Source of the DNA: Variovorax sp.
Lineage (GTDB): Bacteria > Pseudomonadota > Gammaproteobacteria > Burkholderiales > Burkholderiaceae_C
DNA: 64,000 nucleotides
Reading direction: 5' to 3'
Assembly: GCA_004210915.1 (NCBI GenBank)
Contig: SEGS01000003.1
Location: forward strand, 1 to 64,000
Below are positions 42,513-53,300 of the stretch, one piece after another. The notes below the pieces were generated by a model that worked only from the letters and a program-made list of their open reading frames with translations, did no database searches and was not told where the DNA came from. The number at the start of each line of letters is the position of its first letter. The stretch's first letter is position 1. A program made the position numbers and the translations under genes.

Positions 42513-43052
42513 TCAGGTCGCGGCGGCGAAAGCCAGCGACAGCTGCAACACCATCGGCTGGCGCATGTCGCGCGGCGGCGACTCGGACAACGGCTCCGTC
42601 GCCAGCACGGCGCGCAGGTCGGCATCAGCCTGCGCCTGGCCCAGGGTCGAGAACTCCAGCCGGCTGACGCCGCCGTCCGCCGCGATCCAGAGGCGGACAA
42701 CCAGCGGCGCCGGCGGCACGGCCTGGCCTTCTTTCAGGATGCGCTCCTGCATCCAGCCGTGCAGGCGCACCACCGCTTCGCTCTGCGCGTCGCCCAGGCG
42801 ATCCTGCAACTGGTTGCCGACCAGTTGCGCGTAGCTGATCCAGTGTTGGGGGACCGGTTGGGCCGGTTGTGCCTGCGGCCTGGCGGGTGTCTGCGCCAGT
42901 GCCGGCGCGGCCGAGACGGTGATGCCGATGCCGACCCCGCCCAGGATGCGCAACACGCGCGACCAGAGGCGCGAAAGGCCGCGGCGCGGCAACGTGTCGA
43001 TGAAGGATGGCGGATGGCGCCGGGTGTCGGGTCGAGGCGGGGGTCGTGTCAT
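42513..43052 (-). CDS. Exported TonB-C-domain-like protein
   Basis: 179 residues from the ATG at 43052, which has AAGG eight bases upstream; longer in-frame starts lack this. A basic leader and hydrophobic segment (RVLRILGGVGIGITVSAAPA, end LAQ) form a signal peptide or anchor. A Pro/Gln-rich linker (TPARPQAQPAQPVPQH) and a TonB-C-like domain (PLVVRLWIAADGGVSRLEFS, then LGQAQADADLRAVL) follow. It lacks the long proline-rich span of classical TonB, so it may not cross the periplasm. The same domain is fused to STN in two neighbours and occurs in the partial protein at the right edge. Its stop is 32 bases before the Do-like protease start. Confidence 0.72.
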   Translation of the reverse strand: MTRPPPRPDTRRHPPSFIDTLPRRGLSRLWSRVLRILGGVGIGITVSAAPALAQTPARPQAQPAQPVPQHWISYAQLVGNQLQDRLGDAQSEAVVRLHGWMQERILKEGQAVPPAPLVVRLWIAADGGVSRLEFSTLGQAQADADLRAVLATEPLSESPPRDMRQPMVLQLSLAFAAAT

Positions 43053-43329
43053 GGGTGAGCCTTGCGATGTGCGTAAACTGATTTCTGGACGGGCCGCCTG
43101 CGACCCAAGGCCGGACGGGTCCGCAGGCTTCAGGTGTAGCGGATGTGTGTGACAACTGTCTACGGAGGAGGCAACCGGAGACAAGGACGGAGGGCGCACG
43201 TGCGGTTGCTGTCGGGGCCGCGCCAACGCAGGGATGATCGGCATCTCCGGTTTCTTCGGCCTCTCCGGCAGTCCGCGCGCCCACAGCGACAGTTGCCGGG
43301 TCGGATAAGGTTTTTTCATCGCCATGCCT

Positions 43330-44163
43330 TCAGCCGCAGACCACGCCGACGGCCAGCGTCGCGGCGCGCGCGGCGGGCGATTGCGTGCCGCCGATTTGCG
43401 GCGCGTCGCTTTCCGAGAAGGCGATGCCGTTGCCGCGCAGGAAGTCCTTGGCCTGCGCCGCCGACACCGCGTGTACCTGCGTCGCCCCGGCCGGCGCGCC
43501 GGCCGCGACCGGGGCGCGGCTCAGCATGCGCCCGGTGGCCCCCGGGCTGGCGGCCACACGCTCGACGACCACCCCCAGCAGCAAGCCACTGTTGCCCACC
43601 ACCGCGCTGCCGCTGGCGCCGGGTTGCGCGCCCGACAGCAGTTGCAGGCCCGCGCCCTGCGCTTCGGCGCCGTCGGCGTCCACCGCGGCATCCGTGGCCG
43701 CCAGGGGAGCGGGAATCGTCATTGCATTGCTGAGCATGCGGCCGCGATCGGGCAGGCGGCGCAGCACGCTGTAGGCTTCGGTGAACACGCCGATGCTGTA
43801 GCGGGTCGTGGCCGGTGCCTGCGTGAAGGTAGCGCTCAGGTAAGGCTTGAGGCCGGTTCCCAGAACCGCCAGGTCCAGCGACGGACTCATGGCGACGATG
43901 GACGCCTTCACAGTGCGGCTGTCCTTGACGACGTATACCGATCCGCAATTCGCAACGGCATGGCGCGCTGTCATCACGTCACCGGCGGCGTTGATGAAAA
44001 AGCTGCTGGCGTGTGCGTCCAGCGATGGCGGCATCTCACCCAGACCCTGCGCGCCAGCCAGGCGCGACAGGCCGGCCAGGCACGCGCAGGCAAGGCAGGC
44101 GTACGCGATGGCGCAGGCCAGGCGGCGGGCCGCAAAACCCGCGTTAAAACGAAAAATTCCCAT
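43330..44163 (-). CDS. Trypsin-like serine protease, exported
   Basis: 277 residues from the ATG at 44163. The signal peptide is unusually Cys-rich (RRLACAIAYACLACACLAGL, cleavage near AGA). The chymotrypsin-fold triad is visible: H68 (MTARHAV), D97 (SLDLAVL) and S184 (GAQPGASGSAVVG). No PDZ domain follows. The Ser motif is GASGS rather than GNSGG. It lies directly downstream of giant adhesin B (178 bases) on the same strand and upstream of the TonB-C and Do-like genes. It may release or mature the surface proteins. A TTG 11 codons upstream is in frame, but no ribosome site favours either. Confidence 0.82.
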   Translation of the reverse strand: MGIFRFNAGFAARRLACAIAYACLACACLAGLSRLAGAQGLGEMPPSLDAHASSFFINAAGDVMTARHAVANCGSVYVVKDSRTVKASIVAMSPSLDLAVLGTGLKPYLSATFTQAPATTRYSIGVFTEAYSVLRRLPDRGRMLSNAMTIPAPLAATDAAVDADGAEAQGAGLQLLSGAQPGASGSAVVGNSGLLLGVVVERVAASPGATGRMLSRAPVAAGAPAGATQVHAVSAAQAKDFLRGNGIAFSESDAPQIGGTQSPAARAATLAVGVVCG

Positions 44164-44341
44164 GGTTAAAAGACAGACGGTTGGGCTCCGGGTCAACTGT
44201 CGTTTGTCACAAAAATTTCATAAAGGCGGGTGTCCGGGCGACGTGATGCCGTCTTTTCCGCCGTTGTATGGCGGAAAGTGGTGGACGCCCCATCTGTATT
44301 CCGACATGCAGCATCGCCGGCCCGCCAGCGACAAGGCAAGG

Positions 44342-47300
44342 TCATTCAGCCAGGCGCCGCTGCTCGGCCTCCGTCAACCGCGCCCGCTGCGCCGGGTCCA
44401 GCCGGCCACGGCCCAGGACCTGAAAAGAGCTGCCCGTGTCGTAACTCACCTGCAATGCGGTGTTTGCAGGCGCAGCCGCGCCCCTGGCAGGCGGCGCGGC
44501 CTCCATTGGCTCGTTGCCGAAGCCGAGCACCCGCACGGTGAAGACGGACGGCAGGTTCTGCCGCGCTGCGCTGCGTTCTCGCTGCAACACATCCTGCGCC
44601 GCAACCGCGGCCTGCGAAGCCGCCGCGCTGGCGTTGGTAAGCGCGCCGATGTTCACGGCCGCGATCACTGGCAGGCCCTTGATCTCGCCTTCCACCTCGA
44701 TGTTGTCGGCGTTCAGCACATGGAGAGCGGCAATGTTCAGGTTGCCAGCCACACGGACCCCGGCATCGCCGGCGTTGACCGTGCCCTTGGGCGCCAGCAG
44801 GTCGACGTCGCCGTCACCGACGGTTCCGATGCCACTGCCACTCATGTCGGATTTCTCGCGTACTGTGGTGTTGGCGTCGACATCGGTCAGTACCTCAGGA
44901 GCGGATGGGACGCGCACGGTTTTCGAACCGCGCCCGGCATCGATATCGCCGTCGCTGGACCAGATGATCTGGTCGCTGCCTCGTGCGCTGGCCTCGGGCA
45001 CAAAGGACAGGATGCGGGAGCGGTTGACAACAACGTCATCCTTGGCGAAGACGCTGATATGCCCCGACGCGAGCGTCACCAGCCCGTAGCCGTCGGGCAC
45101 CGTCGTGCCAAGCGCAGCCACCTGAAGGCTGCCGCCCGGCGTCAGCACGCTGACGTCGCCGCCCGACATGGTGCGCAGCATGAGCTTGTTGGCTGCGACG
45201 TCGCCCTTCCAGCTGTCGCCCGGAAAAAGCGCGCTGATGGCCGCATAGCCGCGGTTGAAGCCGCCGTTGAGCGGCAGGCCCGCGACACCAGGCTCGTTCT
45301 GGTCGCGGCCGCCGTCACGCAACTCGAGCATGTAGACCTGGCGGATGAACTGCTGCTGCGCAAGCTGCGGCAATTCCCGGAAACGCACCCACGCATCGAG
45401 CGGGGCGAGCGTCTCGCCGGTCATGTCTTTCATGTAGGAAACCAGTCCGCGGCGCACGGTCTTGTCGGCGCCGTTCCTTCGGGTCTCGACACCGTCGGTG
45501 AGGTAGATCGGCAACACGCTGCCGTCCGCGGCGCGGGCCTTCAGGTAGTCGGGCATGGCCGCGACTTTCGACGGGTCGAGGTAGGCGCCTGCAAAAGCGT
45601 CATAGCCTGCCGCCGCATTGATGCCCGCCATCACGGTGATGGACGCCCCCTGCGCCGGCAACCCCCTGACTTGCGTATCGGCGATCGGCCGGTTGTTGAG
45701 GTCGTACAGCTGGTTGCCCAGGCTCTGGACCTCGAGCTGGTCTGCGTAGACGTCACGGCCCGCCGACAGCACCAGCGAGCCCGCACCTTCAATCAGCAGC
45801 TCGGCACTTCTTCTCCCCTGCAGCGGCGCCATGGCCAGGATGTCGTTGCCGGCCTCGAGCAGCGTCGTGTCACTGGCATGAACGTTGCGCGCGCGCAGGT
45901 AAAGCCCGCGTATGTCGGTGCCGGCGCGGGTCCAGGTCTGCTCGCTGGCGGTCAGGTCCATGCCGGTGATCGAGCCTTGCGCCGCGTAGATGCGGCTCGG
46001 CTGGTAGTCGCCGGCCAGTGCCAGTACCCCGGGGTTGCGCAGGCTGGCGTAATAATTCTTCTGCGTCGCGCCGATGTCGGTGATGCCCTGTATGTTGTGG
46101 AGCAGCGCGTCCAGGTTGACCTGGTGATCAAAGCCATCGCCGCCGACCGGCGCCTGCGCCGACGGCATCATCGACGGCGTGGCGTAAGCCATGACGATTT
46201 CAGCGCGCGCCTGATTCGGGTAGCGAATACCCGAGACATTGTCAAAACGGATGTCTTCGCGGGCCAGCAGGCGCAGGTCGCTCGTCGTTCCTGGCATGAG
46301 GTAGGCCGGACCCTGTATATCGAGCGATCCGTTCATGGCCGTCACATGGGTCAGCGCCGGGTAGCGATTTGCCGACTTGCCGCCCAGCCCGTTGTCTTCA
46401 CGGGTGTTGTTGGAAAACAGCAGGTCGCGGAAGATATAGGCGCCCTGGTTGACCAGGGTGATGTCACCGCCGGTCGAGGACAGGTCCAGCGCGCTGCGAT
46501 CGGTGTAGCCGCTCATGAAGGCGCCGTGGTCGAACAACCGTCCCGACTCGGTGAAGGTGTCGCCATAGCGCACCAGCAGCGGGTCAATCACGCTTTGCAG
46601 CTTGAGGTCGCCTGCGGTGCGCAGCTTGAGCGTCGCGTCGCCCAAGGCCAGCACCGGCGCCAGCGGGAAGACCTGAGTGGTGACGTTGCCATTGTTGTCG
46701 TCGGTGCGCACGGTGATGGAGCGGCCCGCGGCGGTCTCGTTGGCACGTATGTCGCCAGCGCCCCGCGCGACGTAATACTGGCCGCCGCGTATCGCGCCGC
46801 CGGCATCAACCGTCAGCGCGCCGCCGTTGCGCATTTCGCTCGTCGTGGCCTCACCAGTCGTGCGGCCCCCGCGCAGGCGCAGGTTGGTGGCCAGCGATAC
46901 GCCGAGATCGGTCAGGTCGCCGCCGGCCGTCACCTTCACGTTGCCGCCACCCAGCGCAGCCACGCCCTGGCGGAACTCGCCGTAGTTGATCCACCAGCTC
47001 GATTGCTCGGCCGCCCGGAGAATCGGTCCATAACTTCCGTCGGGCCGCACTCCGTACTCGCTGGCCGAATACTCGCCGAAGACAAACTGAGCGTTGACGT
47101 TGCCCTGGCGGTTCAGCCACTCGGTATAACGCTGGTTCGATGGCGCGGCGCTGATGCTGCCCTGCGCGGCGATGTCGAGGTTGCCGCCTTCGATGCCGTA
47201 GGTTGCATTCAGGCTGGCGGTGGTGAAGTCGCTCCACGTCGACAGGTCCTTGCGCCCGGCCGTGTAGATGACAGAGTCCCTGTGGGCCAGCGTGACGTCG

Positions 47301-50300
47301 CCGCCGGCGCGCACCTCGAGGTCGCCGGTGCCGGTGCGCACCAGCCAGCCCGCGCCGTTGTCGGCGTCCGTGCCGGTGCTGGTGTTTGCCTTGCCGATGG
47401 TGATGCTGCCCTGCCCTGCAGCCAGCGCGGCAGGTGGTTTGAGCGCCAGCATGTCGGCCGAGTCGAGGTCAGCGCCCGCGAGCAGCCGCAGGTTCCACGA
47501 GGCGCCCTGCTGCAGCGTGCCAGCGCGGCCGGCCTGGTCGAAACCATCGCTCAGGTTGCCGTTGATTGCCAGCTTGCCGCCGGCGCGCAGGGTCAGCGTG
47601 CCCTCGCGCTGGCCGGCAAGGTCGGTGAAGTCAGTGAAAAGGTTCCAGTCGCTGTTCAGCGCCAGGTCGCCCGCGCTGCTGATGGTGATGCCGGGCATCA
47701 CGGCCACGCTGGTACCGAGGCGGTTCTGGATCGCGCCCGAGGCTGCTGCAAACTGCGCAGCATGCGCCATCGCATCTGCCTTGACAGAGTCAACGGTCGC
47801 ACCGTCGTAGTCGGCCACGTTGTAGCTGCTGACGCCTTCGAGCACCGCCGAGCGCGCACCGGCGATGCGGACATTCACCGCCGTCGCGTCGAGATCGTCA
47901 TGCGCCGCGTTCTGCCGCGCGCGCAGCCGGACTTTGCCGCCTTCATTGCCTGCGACGTCGACCAGGCCGCCCTTCAGGTTGAGCTGGCCACCGGCCGCTT
48001 CAAGCGTGACCCGGCCGCTGCCGAACGCACCGGTTGCACCGGCCAGAAGTTGCGCGCCCTGCTGCATGGCGACGCCGTCTGCGCCGGTGATGCGGATCGC
48101 GCCGCCGAAGGCCGAGCGCGCATCGATCGTGCCGGTGATGTTGATGCTGCCCTGGTCGGCCACCAGGCCAAAATCCTCCACCGTCGTCAGGCCGCCCAGC
48201 ACCACGTCTCCCTGGCGAATGCGGAACTGGCGGGAGCGGTTGAAGCCGGCATCATTCAGGCGCTCGCTGAAAGCCGCGAAGTCGGGCAACGCAGCGATGT
48301 CGAGGGTGAAGGATCCTGCACGGCCGCCCGCACCGGCCTGCGCCGCGATGGCGCCATCCAGCACCACGGTGCCGCCGCCGGACGCCGCAAGGCTCAGCGT
48401 GCCGGCGCTGCCGCCGCCGGCATGTGCCGCAAGGTTCAGCCGGCTGCCGGCCTGCAGGTTCACGTCGCCGCCCAGCGAGGCGAGCGTGATGCGTCCCGCA
48501 TCGGCGTAATCGGAGACATCGAAAAACTGCCTGGCGAAACCGCCGACATCGACCAGCGCGTGCTCGCCCACCACCACGCTGCCGGCGGTCGCGGTCATGT
48601 CGATGCTGCCGCCCAGCGCCACGGCGCGGCCGTCGAACTGGATGCTGGAGCCGCGCAGGCTCAGGCGCGTGCCCAGGCTGTCCTGCAGTCCAGTCGAATC
48701 CGCAACCGGCGCCGCCAGCACCTGCAGGGAAGCTGTGGTGGTGATCGCTTGCGCCGCACCGCCTCGCCCCGTCAGCAAGGGCGTGCGAAGCGCCAGCATG
48801 GCCACACCGGCGTCGAGGGTGCCGTTGCCAGCGCCGATGATTTGCGTGGATCCCGACAGCAGGACGCTGCCGAGGCCGGAAAAGTCCTTGTGGCCCTCGC
48901 CCAGCACGAGCGTGGCGGCGTCGATCGACAAACTGCCCAGCGGGCGGCTGCCCGGGGCCGGGTTCTGCCCTGCTGGCGCACTGCCGCCACTGTTGACCAG
49001 CGACACCGTCTCGCCGCGCACATTGATGGCACCGTCGCCAATGCCGCGAAACACCGCGCCGTCAAAGGTCAGCGAACGCAAACCGGCAGCGCCGAGGTCT
49101 ATCGAGCTGTAGAAGTCGAAACCGCTGTAACTGCGCAGCGTGAGCTGGCTGGAGTCCGACAGCCGTGCCAGGGACGCGGTGTCGAGGACCATGCCGCCCG
49201 TGCCGCCACCGAAACTGATGCGTCCGGAAGCCACCGACAGATCGCTTGCAGAAATCCGCGCAGACCCGGCCAGCTCGGTGTTGCCGGTGGCATCGATCAG
49301 CAGCGACATGCCGCCTGCCAGCGTCGCGCCTGCGCCGATGCGGACCAGCCCGCCGGTGGTGGTGTCGACGTTTTCGCGCACCACGCTGGTGGCACCGCCA
49401 GCCGACAAGCGCACCAGCGCGCCGTAGTCGCGTGAAGGCGTGGTCAGCACGTCGTCCGCCGCGTCGCGCGCATCGATCACGCCGTCAAAGTTGTCATCGA
49501 GCTGGCCGTCCGGGTCGGTATAAACCGCCGTGACACGCGGCTTGACGACCAGCTTGCCGCTGCTGGCGCCGGCCGTGCCACGGGTCGTGATGACGCTGCC
49601 AGCCTCGATGCCAACCTGCCCGCTGGCGGCCAGGATGATCTCGGAGCCATAGAGTTCGGAGCCCGCTCCATTGCGCACGATGACGTCGGTCGCGGTGACG
49701 TCCAGGCTCAGGCCCAGCGCATTGCCCTGGCGCTTGCCGCCGACCAGCAAACTGCCGGCGCCGAAGTTCGAAAGACTCGCCGCGTCGATTACGAGGTAGC
49801 CGTCGGCCTGCAGTCCGGCGCTGTCCTGCGCGGCGCCGACGATGGCGATCTTCTGGCCTGCGATGTCCACCAGCCCGCCGCGTCCGCCTTTGTCTGGCGC
49901 CGAGCGCAGCGTGCCGTCCAGCACCAGGCTGCGGGTCGCATCGAAGACCACCGCGCCGCCGTCACCGGGCAGGCGCGGCGTGACGATGTTTTGTCCGTTC
50001 AGGCGGTATTGCGTCAGCCTGAAGGCCTCGGACGAGAAGAAATCGTTGGCCAGCGCCTCGTTGTATTCGGTGTATTTGCGCAAGGTGGCGCCCGACATGA
50101 CGCGCCAGGCCGAGGGCTCGGCGTCCTGCGCGCCGCCATGCGCATCGCCCATACGGCCCTGCATGACCACGCTGCCGTCGGCCACTGCGACCGGCTTCGC
50201 GCCGGGCACGGACCACTGCGCGCCGTTGCCCTGCACGGCGAAGGCGCCGGGCAGCAAGGCGTAACGTGCAGGCAGCAGCGTGTACCAGCCCGCAGGCAGG

Positions 50301-53300
50301 CCCGGTCCGCCGGCCAGCCAGATGCGCTGGCCAGATCCAGATGCGCCAGATGCGCCCGGTGAGCCGCCTGTCCCGCCGCCGGTGTTGCCGTCCAGCGGCG
50401 CGCTGGCGCTGTAGCCCGGCAGGATGGCGTACATGCCCGGCACCTTGAGCACGTCATGCGAGCCGCCCGGGCCCGGCACGAACTCCCACGCGTACAGGTC
50501 GCCGCCACCGGAAATATCGACCACCGCGCCTTTGCCGAGCACCACGTCGGGCGACTTCAGGCTGATGCGCTTTTCGGGCGGCGCGACGAGCGAGCCGTTG
50601 CCGGGGGCCGTGGCGTCCACGGCCAGCAGCGGGTCGTGCCAGTGTTCGTTGTTGACCAGCGTGCCGTAAGGCACCACCAGGCCGGCACCCGACACCGAGG
50701 TGATGCTGCCGGCGCCCAGCGTCAGGCGTTCGGAGGCAAGGAGTTCGATCTGGCCGAAAGGTGCGCGCAGCACGCCGTTCTGCCCGATGACGGGCGCTTC
50801 CAGGCGCAGCGTGCCTCCGGCCGAGAGCGGCGGCGCACCTGCTTCGCTGCCCAGGCGCTCGACGCGTATCGCGTCACCGGCGCGCACGACAGCGGTGGTG
50901 GCGCTGGACGGATAGACCTGGCCGGCGCGCAGCACGAGATCGCCGTCGACATCGATATAGACCCTGTAGCGGGCGTCTGGCCCCTCCACCTCGGGCATGG
51001 CCGCGCCCATGCGGATCTCGCCGCCCTCGAGCTGCGTCGTCCTGTAGCCTGAGATGCGGGTGGACTGGTTCAGCGCCAGGTCCAGCAGGCCGGCCGCGAC
51101 CAGCAACTGGCCGCCCGCGTCGGCGCGTACCGGCGGGGGCGTCTGTGGCGAGAGCTGTGGGGCGCCGTTCAGCACGATATGTGGCGCGCGCAGGCTGGAG
51201 CTGCTACCGGCATGGCCGGTCAGATCGCCGGTCACCGTGATCGAACGGGCCAGCGCGAGATCGACGTGGTCGAGGCGCGTCGTGCCGGTCAGCGCGAGGT
51301 CGGCAAAACCGCCGCCCGCAAAACCGCCCGGCCGCACCGTCAGCGCATAGGCCTGACCGGGGCTTTGCAACACGTTGCGAAGAGTCTCGTCATAGAAAAA
51401 GTTGTCGCGGAAAAAATCGAGCGCGTCGGCGCTGAGGCCGAAGGCCGCTGCATCGAGCGGCGCGCGCGTGCCTGGCGCGGCGAGCTTGTCGGACAAGACG
51501 AGCTCGCGGATTTCGGCGAGCTGCGCCATCAGGGCCGAGGTCAGCACACGCGGGCCGTTGACCTCGTAGCCATACTCGATATAGCCCGGTGCCCAGTCGA
51601 AATCAAGCGCCTGGCGCCAGCCTTCGCTGTAGTCACAAATGCCATCGACTGCGCCGGGGAAATAGCAGTCGGGATCGACCAGGCCGCGCTTGAGCTGGTC
51701 CTGTGGCGTGCCGCCTTCTGCAGCAGGTGCGTCGAGTTCGAACGACAACCGGCCGCCACGCGCACCGGCGCCGCCAGCACGCGCGACCAGCGAGCTTTCC
51801 ATCAGGCCGCTGCCAGCTATGGTGATCGCACCGCCGTTGCTGGCCAGTCGCCGGTCAGGGGCAGCGCCACGGATCAGGCCCGTCGCCACACCGTCCACGA
51901 CGGCCGACGCGCCCGACACATCGATCAGCGAGCCCGCCTGCAGCGCCAGCACGCCTCCGGAAGCATCGACCGTCACGGAGCCGCCATCCAGCACGCGGCC
52001 GACGCGCCGGCCGCTGCCGTCGGTGTAGACCACCGGCACCCCACGTGCCAGCAGGCTGGCGCCGGACTCGAGCGCGATGTTCCGGCCGGCGAGCGTGATG
52101 CTGCCGGCCGGCGCATCCAGCGTGCCGCGCACGACGATCTGGCCCTTGTCACTGCGCAGCTCGATGCGGCCGCCGGTGTCGGTGGCGGCCAGCGCGCCGG
52201 CACCCACCTCGATATCGCCCGAGCTGGAAAGCAAGAGACTGGACGGCGTGAAGGCGAGACGGTCTTGCAGGGGCCGGATTGCAACGGGTGCGGCCCCGGC
52301 CAGGCGCTGACCGCTGGCGAGCAAGCGGTAATCAAAGCCGCTCAAGTCCAGGCTGCTCGCCAACTGACGTATCTGCGCGCCGTTCGCGATGACGATGGCA
52401 CCCGGGTTTTGCGGATTGATGCCGTTGTTGATCGCGATACTGAACTGGCCGAAACCGCGTTCGGCATAAAGGCCTTCAGGCAGCCAGAGCGCACCTGCGG
52501 CGATGGCCTCGGCACGCCCGCCACCGATGTGCACGGGCGCTTCGGTGACGATGCCTAGCGAACCGGCCGAACCGGCCGACCAGGCGCGCAAGTCCAGCGC
52601 GCCCAGGTCAGTCAACGCGCCGACGCCGCTCAGCGAGACCGAACCGGCGTTGCCGGCGCGCAGCCTCGGCAGGCCCTTGCCGCCCGCATCGACGCGACCG
52701 CCGCCCGAGACGTCGAGCACGGCGCGGCTGTCCACTTCAAACGTTTTGGCCGACAGCAGCAGGCTGCCGCCGTTCATGGCCCAACGAGCCGGCAACTGGC
52801 CATCCAGCCAGGTGTTGACCCATTCGCCCGCCGTGTCGAGCCGGCCGTGCTGGCCGATCTGCAACGTGCCCATCGCCGCAGCCACGCCTATCTGGCCACC
52901 GGGCGCGACGATGCGGCCATTGATGGTCAGTCGGTTGGTCGAGTTCTCGAACTGGCCGATGCCGACACTCGTGCCCGCCGCCATCTGGAGCGTGGCATTT
53001 TCTTCGAGCGTGAAGTCGCGTAGAAGGTTGAAGTTGACGGCGCCCATGCCCGATTCGCTCAGCGTGTCGTCGAGCAGGTAGGTCAGCTTGCCCGGGGTCT
53101 CGTTGCGGCCGGGGCGCGGCGCGGCGACGAAATCCTGGCCAAGCATCGAGCCCGAACCGAAACCTGCCGCGAGGCGATGAGCGTCGTGGCTGATGATCAA
53201 TTCGCCAAGAGACCAGGGCCGGTCCTCCACGCTGCCGCCGCCGAAATCAAGCCTGCCGCCCTGGCCTTTCGAGGGCTGCTTCTGCTGCCGGTCGCCAACG

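Noticed and set aside
26848-49435. Very long open frames antisense to the giant adhesin genes (up to about 1,860 codons)
   Set aside because: They are compositional shadows of high-GC genes. Their translations are Arg/His/Ala-rich, low in hydrophobic patterning and without domains, while the minus-strand frames have signal peptides, secretion domains and DUF3739.
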